Of a DNA stretch of 19,568 nt, positions 7,101 to 14,483 are shown piece by piece. The stretch is from JBBRRP01 sp038251425 (GTDB lineage Bacteria > Myxococcota_A > Polyangia > Polyangiales > Polyangiaceae), in NCBI GenBank assembly GCA_038251425.1, contig JBBSBI010000087.1, forward strand, positions 1 to 19,568, written 5' to 3'. Each line of letters opens with the position of its first letter. Within the stretch, counting starts at the first letter, position 1. The position numbers were made by a program, and so were the translations under genes. The notes beneath the pieces were generated by a model. It had not been told where the DNA came from. It saw nothing but the letters and a program-made list of their open reading frames with translations, and did not search any database.

Positions 7101-9439
7101 ACATCCACGCGGTATTGACTCTGCTCAATCGGCAACTCGACCACCGAGCGCTTGACTCAGACAAGGGCGAGATTTGCGGAGAAATGGCTTGGCTCAGCTA
7201 CTTTCATCTCAAGAACATGGCTGAAGCGGAACGGCTCGCCCACAAGGCCATCGGCTTTCAGAAAGACAACATCCGGGGTCAGGCCGTGCTTGGCCATTTG
7301 GCCTTCGATGCCGAACGTTTTCTCGAAGCCACTAATTTCTACCGCCCGATCGCCAGCCGCGCTGATCGGTTACCAAGAAGTGAAGCCGTGACAATCCTGA
7401 CGCGCTACGTGAACGCGCTCGGTCGGACTAACGCGAGCGAAGAGGCCGCTCCAATTATCGATAATTTGCGACGGATGGCCCCGGACGACAGCACGGTTCT
7501 GAACCAAATTGCCCAGATCGCCGCTGAGCACGGCAGCGCCAAGAAGGCCGTTGAGCTTTATCAGGACCTGCTCCAACGTTTTCAATCGGAGTTGGATGAA
7601 GAGGCCTTGGGCAAAGCCTATCTCTTCTATGGTCTTTCGCTCGGGCGAGAGGGGCGTGCACAGGAGGCTGTTCGATCCTTCGCTAAAGCGGCCGATCTCG
7701 ATTTCGCCAACGTGAAGGTGCTGGATGCTTGGGGGCAATCGTTGGAACAGCTCGAAGATTGGGAAGAAGCGATCCGGATCCGAAGCAGGCAACTCGATCT
7801 TCTCTCCGGAGACGCACGCACGGATCTGCTCACCCACATCGGCGACATTGTTGCGAAAAACCTTGGAGATCGTCCACGTGCGACGGGCCTCTTGGTGGCA
7901 GCGCTTGAGGAACGTCCGGATGATCGGCGGCTCCTCACCAAGCTCATGCAGCTTTACAGCGAAGAGAAGGACTGGGGCAAGCTCGTGGATGTCGTGATCC
8001 GGCTCGCGAGCTTCGTGGACGACGCCAAGCAAAAGGCCAAGTATCTGCAGACGGCCGCCATCGTGCTGCACAAAGAACTCAACGATTCAGAACGAGCGTT
8101 GGAGCTCTACGAACAGGTCGTTGCCCTGGATCCGGAGCTGCATCGCTCCGAGCAAGAGGCCTTGGCCATCTGCCGCGCCAAGGGGGATTTCGCCAAGATT
8201 GAACGCCTCCTCAGGCGCAGACTTAAGACGCAATCCGACGACCACGCCGCGATGTTGGCCACACTGCTTGAGCTCGGCGAGCTCTACCAGCAGGGCCTGA
8301 AAGATGTTTCGAAGGCGATTGACGCCTACGAAGCAGCCCGAACGCTTGCCCCCGACAACCGCGACCTCTTGCTCACCTTGAGCGATCTGTACGCGACGGA
8401 TCTCGACAAATATTTCCAGAAAGCCCGAGAATGCCACGCCCAAATCCTGGTGGACGAGCCACTGCGCCAGGAGTCCTACAAGGCACTCTGCCGGCTCTAC
8501 ACGCGCGCCAAACATCCGGATGCGACGTGGTGTCTGTGCCAAGCGCTCACCGTCCTCAACTTCGCGGATGCTGACGAAGAACGCTTCTTTGCGCGGATGA
8601 AGAGCGAGAGTGCGATCGCAGCCCAGCGCGCGCTCGGCGATCCGGATTGGCTCGACTTGATGCACCCCAAAGCGGATCCTTTGCTCACGGCGCTCTTCGC
8701 GCTGATCGAACCGGCAATCGTTGCCCGGCGTGGGAGCGACTTTGGCAGCCTTGGCTATGACGCCACGCACGTTCTCGATCTGGCCACTCACCCCGCAAGC
8801 CTCAGCCAAAATCTGCTGTACGCCGCCAGCGTCCTCGGAATGGCGCCCCCGCCCACTTTCGAAAATTCGGAAGAGCCTGGGGGCATGCTTTTCCTGCATG
8901 CGCGACAACCCGCGATTGTGCTGGGCTCAGCAGCGCTTGCCGCCGAATTGCCCGCACAGCCTGCCGCGTTTATTTCGGCGCGCCATCTCTGCTTCTTCCG
9001 GCCCGGGCTGTACGTGCGTCAGCTGGTGCCGACCGGTACTGGGCTGAAAGCCTGGCTCTTTGCGGCCATCCGCCTGATCGCACCGAAGTTCCCAGTCGCA
9101 GCTGATCTCGAAGGTGCTGTGAATGAGGCGCAAACAGCGCTCGACACCGGCTTGCGGGGCCCAGCTCGTGATCAGCTGACGCGGGTCGTAAATAAGCTCC
9201 TCCAATCCGGTGGCTCACTCGATCTCAAGAACTGGGTGGCAGGCGTGGATCTCACGGCAGATCGCATCGGATTCCTGCTCGCGGACGATCTCCAATCTTG
9301 CACCGAAATCATACGTGCCTCGGATGAATCCGTGAGCAGCGTGACGGCCACGGATCGTTACCGGGAACTCATGATGTTCGCGGTGAGCGATCTCTATCTG
9401 AAGACGCGCTTTGATCTCGGTGTGGCGTTAGAGCCTTGA
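4136..9439 (+). CDS. Giant pseudokinase-TPR protein with degenerate M48-like C-terminal domain
   Basis: No known function; a cytoplasmic scaffold or regulator is inferred because no signal peptide or membrane helix is visible. Domains in the 1767-residue product are as follows. Residues 1-75 form a small helical N-terminal domain. Residues about 97-360 are a protein-kinase fold with a worn glycine loop, VKV lysine (Lys125), HGNLKPEN at 216-223 (Asn218 replacing catalytic Asp), DAG at 239-241 instead of DFG, and intact APEQ and SDVYALG. Residues about 420-1490 hold about 14 TPR-type modules, often in pairs of about 75 residues with A-x-x-x-(Y/F)-E-x-(V/A)-L-x-LDP helices. Residues about 1505-1767 resemble an M48 peptidase domain without the HExxH site. 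The ATG at 4136 (MTYSTLQAELER) is preferred; an in-frame GTG at 4088 would add 16 residues and lies nearer the candidate promoter. The 3' end overlaps the convergent kinase gene by 46 bp. ATP binding cannot be excluded, but phosphotransfer is unlikely. Confidence 0.9.
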   Translation: MTYSTLQAELERLFELDEMLNLSRDLMGLAPDLVGGETATGSFAAALTRYCADSDALEALCDAMLATKPGASPKLLAVAQGRTNLVSEPELGSSLGGYVLKKKLGHSSAADTYLATEGSSSFRVKVLRSSATRDRAGLNRLLTLNRLIASLHEPGLPRIVATEKLDDRFCIVQRAVEGLTLAEKLANGPLNLGEALAVIRAIAFPLASLHERQICHGNLKPENILLFGDTPTPSALLLDAGLDRLIGFGYYVNGTIEDRGYSHSLSTAAPEQIRGISSDIRSDVYALGAIFYQVLVGEPVFSGPTAFEALLGHLEKAPPAPSAKAKAIAVASHVDRFILRLLSKRPEDRPRSASEVLATLDELDRARSRRSVITEEQMAERIEALIAVPESRDAALALESTLDDGADAARIAEAFAQAAEGLLSSQDREPRAAAKSLLYRAARLFEHAAKEPARAEAAYQKILTLDPHDDGAQTALSELQRKLGKYDEALESLLGRVENADSPSARARLLSEMAQIYRDELHDVEQAIFAYTQAFCEAPSEARFADHIEELAGDDARLYNESLSAIATAVGEPTLDADARGLLLSRAGFWYLDKVKADDHALGCFQNAVAINPANLKALSGMARIYRRAKQWPELTLVLSRSADATSTPSERRNLKAECAQVYEVQLNDTAHGRVLYEEVVSEDPAHVVASSALIRLTEGAKDYKRLAELLTEQARTQPNEAKLRTLLRLGEVYEDQLSSDELAIERFREVLQLEAGNGDALRGLDRIFSRAGRYHELLENLKTQLSNAATPRQKIGLLERLAAIYDEEFLNHTEAAETWEQVLSIDETHEEAFIALGRHYRVLERWEDVAEIYERQIGLTSISGRRIEQLLALGRMLNEELHSGARASEAYERVLTLDPTNQTALEALARLRETSGDADAALQAVLALADKATEPKARAEQLLRAAKFMETRHELDAQILYLEQALEAASDFTPASDLLASAYLKRGDIHAVLTLLNRQLDHRALDSDKGEICGEMAWLSYFHLKNMAEAERLAHKAIGFQKDNIRGQAVLGHLAFDAERFLEATNFYRPIASRADRLPRSEAVTILTRYVNALGRTNASEEAAPIIDNLRRMAPDDSTVLNQIAQIAAEHGSAKKAVELYQDLLQRFQSELDEEALGKAYLFYGLSLGREGRAQEAVRSFAKAADLDFANVKVLDAWGQSLEQLEDWEEAIRIRSRQLDLLSGDARTDLLTHIGDIVAKNLGDRPRATGLLVAALEERPDDRRLLTKLMQLYSEEKDWGKLVDVVIRLASFVDDAKQKAKYLQTAAIVLHKELNDSERALELYEQVVALDPELHRSEQEALAICRAKGDFAKIERLLRRRLKTQSDDHAAMLATLLELGELYQQGLKDVSKAIDAYEAARTLAPDNRDLLLTLSDLYATDLDKYFQKARECHAQILVDEPLRQESYKALCRLYTRAKHPDATWCLCQALTVLNFADADEERFFARMKSESAIAAQRALGDPDWLDLMHPKADPLLTALFALIEPAIVARRGSDFGSLGYDATHVLDLATHPASLSQNLLYAASVLGMAPPPTFENSEEPGGMLFLHARQPAIVLGSAALAAELPAQPAAFISARHLCFFRPGLYVRQLVPTGTGLKAWLFAAIRLIAPKFPVAADLEGAVNEAQTALDTGLRGPARDQLTRVVNKLLQSGGSLDLKNWVAGVDLTADRIGFLLADDLQSCTEIIRASDESVSSVTATDRYRELMMFAVSDLYLKTRFDLGVALEP

Positions 9440-12400
9440 AGAGACTTTGGGCGTCCGTTGGACGCGCCTAGGCCAGAAAGCTCCCACAGGCGCACGCTTC
9501 CGTCATCACTCGCCGATGCCAGGATCGAGCGCCCTGGTGCGAAGCGCACGGCTCGTATGGGGCCTTGATGGTCAAGCAGCGAGGCCAGGAGCTGACCGGA
9601 TTGGGCATCCCAAAGGAAGACCACGTTGCCCTCCCCACCCGACGCGATAAACCGACCGTCGGGCGAAAATGCGGCTGCAAACACGCGCCCGGGCTGGGGA
9701 GCCAACGCCAACAACTGGCGGCTGGTTTTTGCGTCCCAAACTAGGACGCGCCCATCGGCACCGGCACTCAGAAACCTGGAACTGTCTTCGGACATATCGA
9801 GCGCGAGCGTCCAATCGGAATGGGCCTGAAACGGGGGCATCAGCCTCTGCGTGGCGGGATGAACATACTGGAGCTGCCCATCCAAACGACCCAAAAGAAA
9901 ACCCTGCTCAAGCTCACTCCAGACCACAGCTGAGAGCCCGCATGGAAGTGTCTCCGAAAACACGAGAACGCCGGAACTTGCATCGAATATCGAAACTGAT
10001 CCGTTCTTCCCCACCGTCGCCAAATACCGCCCGTCCGACGAAAAAGCACTGCCCCGAGTTCCGCCCGGGTGCCCAGCAAAAACCCGCAGCGGCAGCTTGG
10101 TGTCCAAATCCCAGAGCGTGGTATCGCCGCCCGTACCGCCAGCGGCCAACCAACGACGCTTCGGCTCCAAAGAGAGCGTTCGCACCTCTGCAAGATCCAC
10201 GGGCAAGCGTGTAGCGCAGCGATTCTCTCGAAGATCAAAAGCGCACACGCCGGTTTCACGAAGACCACCGGCTAGCACTTGTCCAGTTCTATCAAATCGC
10301 AAACTGAGAATATTGGACCGCTGAACGAGGCGGGTCGCGAGGAGAGCTGGGCTCCGACGCCAGCTGGAAAAAGTGCGTTCCGTGATGCTGACAATCCGAG
10401 CGCTATCCGGGGCAAATTGGAGCGCACGCACTGGACCCGCGTCTGGCGGCAAGCTCAAGCCAAATGCAGACTCTCGAAGGTCTACGACCCGAACACTCCT
10501 GTCATCGCTTCCCAACGCAAAGAACCAACCATCGTTCGACCAATCGAGAGCACTCACCGCGCCCTCGCTCGGAATGCTGCGAGACGCCTCTTCGAGCGTT
10601 TTCACGTTCCACAGCTTCGCGCTGCGATCGCTACTCCCGGTCGCTAGAAAGCGCCCATCGGGCGAAAAATTCAACGCGACGATGCTCCCGGAATGCGGCA
10701 TGAACTCACGCTTGCGCCCCGTATCAAGTGAGAGCAGTAGTAGATCTCCCCGTTTCCCTCCGACCGCAAGCGTTCGCGCGTCTGGAGAGAATCCAAGTGC
10801 GGAAACTTCAGGCAGACCTTCGGCCTTCGAGCTGTAGCGCTCTCGCTCTAGGTCCAAAACTAAAATCCGGCCCGTGCTTGTCGCGAGGGCGACCGAGCGC
10901 GCGTCAGGCGCCAATGCCGAGCGTAGCGGCGCACCCAGCTTTGCCGCGATTGGAGGAAAGCCCAGCACTTTCCCGTCCCTGATTTCCTGTACGAGACCTC
11001 CGCGGGAAATAAGAATGACACCAGATCCCGGCAGGGCATGCACCAAGAAAGCCTCACCCAGGGCTAAGTTACTTTTCCATTCCAGAGCTCCCGTGAAGGT
11101 ATTCCAAACTTCAATCTGAGGCGGCGCGAGACAGGCGACACGCAACGCTTGGCTATCCATTGAGACCTGAGTACACGCCTGGGAAAATTTCCCCTCAATT
11201 TCCAGTTTGAGACTTGGCAGATTGGCTCCAGCAATCACGATTCCGCGTGCTTGGGGCTCTTCTTCAATGGCAAGCGCTTGCTCCGCAAGCTTCCACGCCG
11301 ATACGCTATCGCCCCGACGCGCAGAAGCCGTCGCTTTCTCCACCAGCAGCGAAGCCAAGTTCATTTGCGCCAAATGCGCACTGTGCGCCGCGTCTTTCGC
11401 GCTCTGCTGAGCGGTCTGTTGAGCCAAGACTGCCGTATCACGCGCTCGAACGAGCTTGATTTGATAGACGACACCAAACGTGAAAAGCGAGATAGCCGCC
11501 GCAGCGGCAACGCCGAAAGCAGCGCGATGTTTGCGCACTGAACGCGCCACACTCTCTCCGATAGAATAGCTATGGGCCTTTACCCGAGCTCCCGAGAGAT
11601 AGGATTCAATATCGCGTAACAGCTCAGCTGCAGACGCATAACGTTGGTCCAGATCGCGACACAGCGCTCTCCGCGTGATCGCATCAAGCTCAGCTGGAAC
11701 GTCTGGAATGGCGTCCTTGAGCTTGGGCAGTGCGCCGTTCAGCACACGCGCAATGATCTGCTTCGGAGTGGCCGCGTCAAAGGGTGGATGCCCAGAAATG
11801 ATCGTAAAAAGCACCGCACCCAACGACCAAACATCCGTTCGCTCATCCAATTCATCCACCTGCCCAAGCGCCTGTTCCGGGCTCATGAAGGCCGGTGTTC
11901 CAAATATCGTTCCGGCAAGCGTGCGCAACGCTCCTCCCCCTCGGATCGGATCCAGAGCGCGCTCGGGTGGCGACAGGGAGAGTGCTCGCCCACTGAGGCT
12001 TGGGCGCTCAAAAGGTATTGAGCCAGGTCCGGACAATGTCTCGGCGTCTGTTACCTTCGCTAGACCCCAGTCGAGCACAATCGTTTCGCCAAACTGCCCG
12101 ATCATGATGTTATCCGGCTTGATGTCGCGGTGAATCACGCCACGGCTGTGAGCGTAGGCAACAGCTTGGCACGCTCCACGAAAGTGATTCATCAGATGCA
12201 GCCGCGTTTCCAAGCTTGAACACTCCTCGATCGCAACCGCCAGAGTCCGACCTTGAATCACGGGCATCGTGTAATAAAGGGTGCCATCCGGGCGTTTTCC
12301 GAGTTCGTGAACACCAATGATATTCGGATGCTCGAGCTGGCCAGTGATCCGCGCCTCGCGGACGAAACGCAACTCCGTTTGTTGGCGCCACTCCCCCAGA

Positions 12401-12753
12401 GGGATCCCGTTAGACTCCAAGAGGAGTTCCTTCACAGCGACGCTACGATTCAGATGGCGATCGCTAGCAATGTAGACACGCCCGATCCCACCTCGCCCCA
12501 CTTCGAACGAGGCCGCGTAGCGATGCGGCTGCTCCGGCGTGAGAGAATCTGGAGCGGAGGAATCTAGATGATCCTGGAAGCGAATTTCGGGAGTCTGAAG
12601 AAGCGGTAACTCAAGCAGATCATTCTGAACTTGGAGAGCCCCGCCGTCGCTCAGCCGGACCGTCGCTTGCCCGCGAGGTGTCGCGTCCGGAGCGTTGGAA
12701 CGAGGCTCGCCCGCCAATCGGCGCAATAACTCCTCATCCGCTCTGGAGCCCAC
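9394..12753 (-). CDS. Transmembrane Ser/Thr protein kinase with C-terminal WD40 repeats
   Basis: Hanks-type kinase of 1119 residues. After a variable N-terminus (1-78) comes a complete catalytic domain: glycine loop GRGGIG (86-91), VAVKE with Lys108, HRDIKPDN with Asp210 (208-215), DWG (228-230, the usual bacterial variant of DFG), SPE (291-293) and DVWSLG. Catalysis is therefore expected. The segment between DWGLAK and FGTPAFMSPE is unusually long, with about 40 extra residues. One membrane helix (about 411-431) is followed by a coiled-coil/Ala-rich helix (434-500) and a WD40 propeller (about 510-1105) with repeated blade ends such as LWNVKT, LWDLDT, VWDAKT, LWDAQS and LWELSG. With the kinase in the cytoplasm, the propeller would face the periplasm (inference). 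The start is GTG at 12753, the first after an in-frame TAA, with AAAGG very close to it. It lies 57 bp after gspN on the same strand. Confidence 0.93.
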   Translation of the reverse strand: MGSRADEELLRRLAGEPRSNAPDATPRGQATVRLSDGGALQVQNDLLELPLLQTPEIRFQDHLDSSAPDSLTPEQPHRYAASFEVGRGGIGRVYIASDRHLNRSVAVKELLLESNGIPLGEWRQQTELRFVREARITGQLEHPNIIGVHELGKRPDGTLYYTMPVIQGRTLAVAIEECSSLETRLHLMNHFRGACQAVAYAHSRGVIHRDIKPDNIMIGQFGETIVLDWGLAKVTDAETLSGPGSIPFERPSLSGRALSLSPPERALDPIRGGGALRTLAGTIFGTPAFMSPEQALGQVDELDERTDVWSLGAVLFTIISGHPPFDAATPKQIIARVLNGALPKLKDAIPDVPAELDAITRRALCRDLDQRYASAAELLRDIESYLSGARVKAHSYSIGESVARSVRKHRAAFGVAAAAAISLFTFGVVYQIKLVRARDTAVLAQQTAQQSAKDAAHSAHLAQMNLASLLVEKATASARRGDSVSAWKLAEQALAIEEEPQARGIVIAGANLPSLKLEIEGKFSQACTQVSMDSQALRVACLAPPQIEVWNTFTGALEWKSNLALGEAFLVHALPGSGVILISRGGLVQEIRDGKVLGFPPIAAKLGAPLRSALAPDARSVALATSTGRILVLDLERERYSSKAEGLPEVSALGFSPDARTLAVGGKRGDLLLLSLDTGRKREFMPHSGSIVALNFSPDGRFLATGSSDRSAKLWNVKTLEEASRSIPSEGAVSALDWSNDGWFFALGSDDRSVRVVDLRESAFGLSLPPDAGPVRALQFAPDSARIVSITERTFSSWRRSPALLATRLVQRSNILSLRFDRTGQVLAGGLRETGVCAFDLRENRCATRLPVDLAEVRTLSLEPKRRWLAAGGTGGDTTLWDLDTKLPLRVFAGHPGGTRGSAFSSDGRYLATVGKNGSVSIFDASSGVLVFSETLPCGLSAVVWSELEQGFLLGRLDGQLQYVHPATQRLMPPFQAHSDWTLALDMSEDSSRFLSAGADGRVLVWDAKTSRQLLALAPQPGRVFAAAFSPDGRFIASGGEGNVVFLWDAQSGQLLASLLDHQGPIRAVRFAPGRSILASASDDGSVRLWELSGLGASNGRPKSLQGSNATPRSKRVFR

Positions 12754-12810
12754 CCTTTATTAACGTCACATTCAAAAATTTTCCTAAGCTAGCCCTAAAA
12801 ATACGGCTAT

Positions 12811-13887
12811 TCAGGGCTTCGCAGGCACGCTCGAAGCACGACCACGCCCAGCCATCGCATTGGCGTCAGGCTGAGTCGTGGGCTTGCTCATGAGGCCAAG
12901 TAGCCGAAAGCCATATCCCCCCGTCCGCGGATTCTTCGCGCGCCGACTCTGAGGATCCAAATCAAAGATACCTGGAACATTTGACTTCGGATCGCCGAAC
13001 AAGCCTCGTGTCATGTCGTTCTTCGATTTGTAGCTATCGGCGAACTTGAATTCGAGCTGAATGTTGACGGTGCTCTGGCCGAAGGGTTCGCGCAAATCGA
13101 TGGTGCCCTGAGCATCGAGGTCAAGCTCACCGCCGGCGATGCTGAACTTCTTGAACGTGAGCTTACCCTTCTTGATTTCAGCCTCAATTTCGAGATCACC
13201 CGCCATTAAAGTTGGCAGCGCGATCGTATTGCGGATCTTCGCCTTGCCATCTCCAACCACGATACCAGCGGCTGTCAGTCGCAGGGAGCCCTCGGCCTTG
13301 GCGAGATCGTGCTCCGGCGCGACCAACTCCACCCGACCATTCACCTGGCCCTTGAGCGGCAATTCGATGATATCTGTGAGGAACGGCAGCTTTCCGAGAT
13401 CGACATCATCCAGATTCAGCATCACGACACGTTCACCTGATGAATCCTCCAGGTTGCCACTCAGGTCCCCACCGAAGGCCTCTGCACCAAACTTGACGGA
13501 CTTGGTCCCAAACAGCGCCGAAAGCACTCCGAACGTTGCGTGCACATGTTCGATCGTCGTGGCCTCCGGTGCCTCCGGCTTCGCCCCCGGCTTCCCCTCA
13601 GGCGTCAGCTTCGGCGTCAACGAGATGAGCCGCAGCCCATCTGCCTCCACGCCGAAGGAGAAGAGCCCGTAGGAGCTCATGTCGTCGACTTCGAGACGCA
13701 TCGGCTTGGGGCCGGTTTGCGTCTTGCTAAATTCGCTCACCAACGTGCGCTTCAGCCTCTCGTACGGAAAGAGCACCCGAAAGAAGAACGTCAGGCAAAA
13801 TAGATAGAATAGCGGATAACCCAGCCAGCGCAGGATCCGCTTTTGACGCGCTGAAAGGTTCGAAAGACGCTCAAGCCACTTCGTCAT
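12811..13887 (-). CDS. gspN: Type II secretion system protein GspN
   Basis: Inner-membrane-anchored accessory protein of the T2SS. The 358 residues show a basic N-terminus, one membrane helix (about 20-41, rich in Phe and Leu) and then a long periplasmic beta-rich region with repeated layers such as GQVNGRVELVAPEHDLAKAE and GELDLDAQGTIDLREPFGQ. These resemble the AsmA-like fold seen in the GspN family. The frame is open to a TTG at 13899, but the ATG at 13887 has GGAG six bases upstream and begins 14 bases after the gspM stop, so it is taken as the start. GspN is found in only some T2SS operons and its exact job is not settled. Identification rests on domain layout, operon position after gspM and length. 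Confidence 0.85.
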   Translation of the reverse strand: MTKWLERLSNLSARQKRILRWLGYPLFYLFCLTFFFRVLFPYERLKRTLVSEFSKTQTGPKPMRLEVDDMSSYGLFSFGVEADGLRLISLTPKLTPEGKPGAKPEAPEATTIEHVHATFGVLSALFGTKSVKFGAEAFGGDLSGNLEDSSGERVVMLNLDDVDLGKLPFLTDIIELPLKGQVNGRVELVAPEHDLAKAEGSLRLTAAGIVVGDGKAKIRNTIALPTLMAGDLEIEAEIKKGKLTFKKFSIAGGELDLDAQGTIDLREPFGQSTVNIQLEFKFADSYKSKNDMTRGLFGDPKSNVPGIFDLDPQSRRAKNPRTGGYGFRLLGLMSKPTTQPDANAMAGRGRASSVPAKP

Positions 13888-13893
13888 AACATG

Positions 13894-13897
13894 CTCC
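13894..13897 (-). promoter_or_regulatory. Ribosome binding site deciding the gspN start
   Basis: GGAG on the minus strand, six bases before the ATG at 13887. The upstream in-frame TTG at 13899 overlaps this element and would be left without a site, so the ATG is preferred. Confidence 0.6.
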
Positions 13898-13901
13898 AAT
13901 T

Positions 13902-14483
13902 CTACTGTGCTTCAGTGTCGGTGCCGGTGTTCCCGCTTGGCTTCTTGAGAGCAAGTTTGCGCTCGAAGGCGCTCACCGTCATCTGCATGTCGTAAGAATC
14001 CTCTTCGGCCCCTCGCTTGTTGATGATCAGTCGGGAAATGGACACGGGATGCGGAGATAAAGCGATGCTCTCCATGAATTTCACCGAATTGTACATGCTC
14101 ACTTTTCGAAGCGTGATGTTGGTGAGGTGCTCTTCGTATTTCTTGCCGTGAGCCTTCACATCCGCATCTTGGATCTCAGGGATCTCAAGCTCGCTGCCCT
14201 TAGCGAGCCCCGCGAGGAAGCTTGAGAGCGGCGGGGCGGGGCGAGAGTAGCGATCCAGAATTGACTTGCGAGCGGCTGTTACCTCCGCAATCTTGGCACG
14301 GCTACTCTGTATCTCCCCGATCGCATCCCGTAATTCTGCAACGGCTTCGCGCTTGTTGGCAACTTGCGCCCAGACGAGCCCCGGCAGCAGCACTAGCACG
14401 CCCACCACGAGGAAAGCACCCAGCGCGAGCAGCAGTTGCCGTTCGCGGGGTTCCAACTGGTCTAACTTATCGTTGAGGCTCAT
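13902..14483 (-). CDS. gspM: Type II secretion system protein GspM
   Basis: Inner-membrane assembly-platform protein that partners GspL. The 193 residues show a short cytoplasmic N-terminus, one membrane helix (about 17-38), a coiled coil (about 42-75) and a periplasmic alpha-beta domain (about 95-180) typical of the GspM/PilO class. The ATG overlaps the gspL stop (ATGA), giving translational coupling, as expected for two proteins that form a complex. The C-terminal tail is Thr/Gly-rich and probably disordered. Sequence identity in this family is low, so the call leans on topology and on the position between gspL and gspN. Confidence 0.88.
   Translation of the reverse strand: MSLNDKLDQLEPRERQLLLALGAFLVVGVLVLLPGLVWAQVANKREAVAELRDAIGEIQSSRAKIAEVTAARKSILDRYSRPAPPLSSFLAGLAKGSELEIPEIQDADVKAHGKKYEEHLTNITLRKVSMYNSVKFMESIALSPHPVSISRLIINKRGAEEDSYDMQMTVSAFERKLALKKPSGNTGTDTEAQ

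Noticed and set aside
7370..8071. Minus-strand open frame of 233 codons inside the pseudokinase-TPR gene, and a similar one at 8087-8908
   Set aside because: Both are antisense to clear TPR and C-terminal domain coding sequence, and their translations show no recognisable domain.
12791..12818. Inverted repeat AGCCCT/AGGGCT after gspN, considered as a terminator
   Set aside because: Only six base pairs with a 16-base loop, and the nearest T run on the minus strand is over ten bases beyond the stem, so it does not look like an intrinsic terminator.
13888..13899. TTG start for gspN
   Set aside because: It overlaps the GGAG that sits six bases ahead of the ATG at 13887 and would have no ribosome site of its own.
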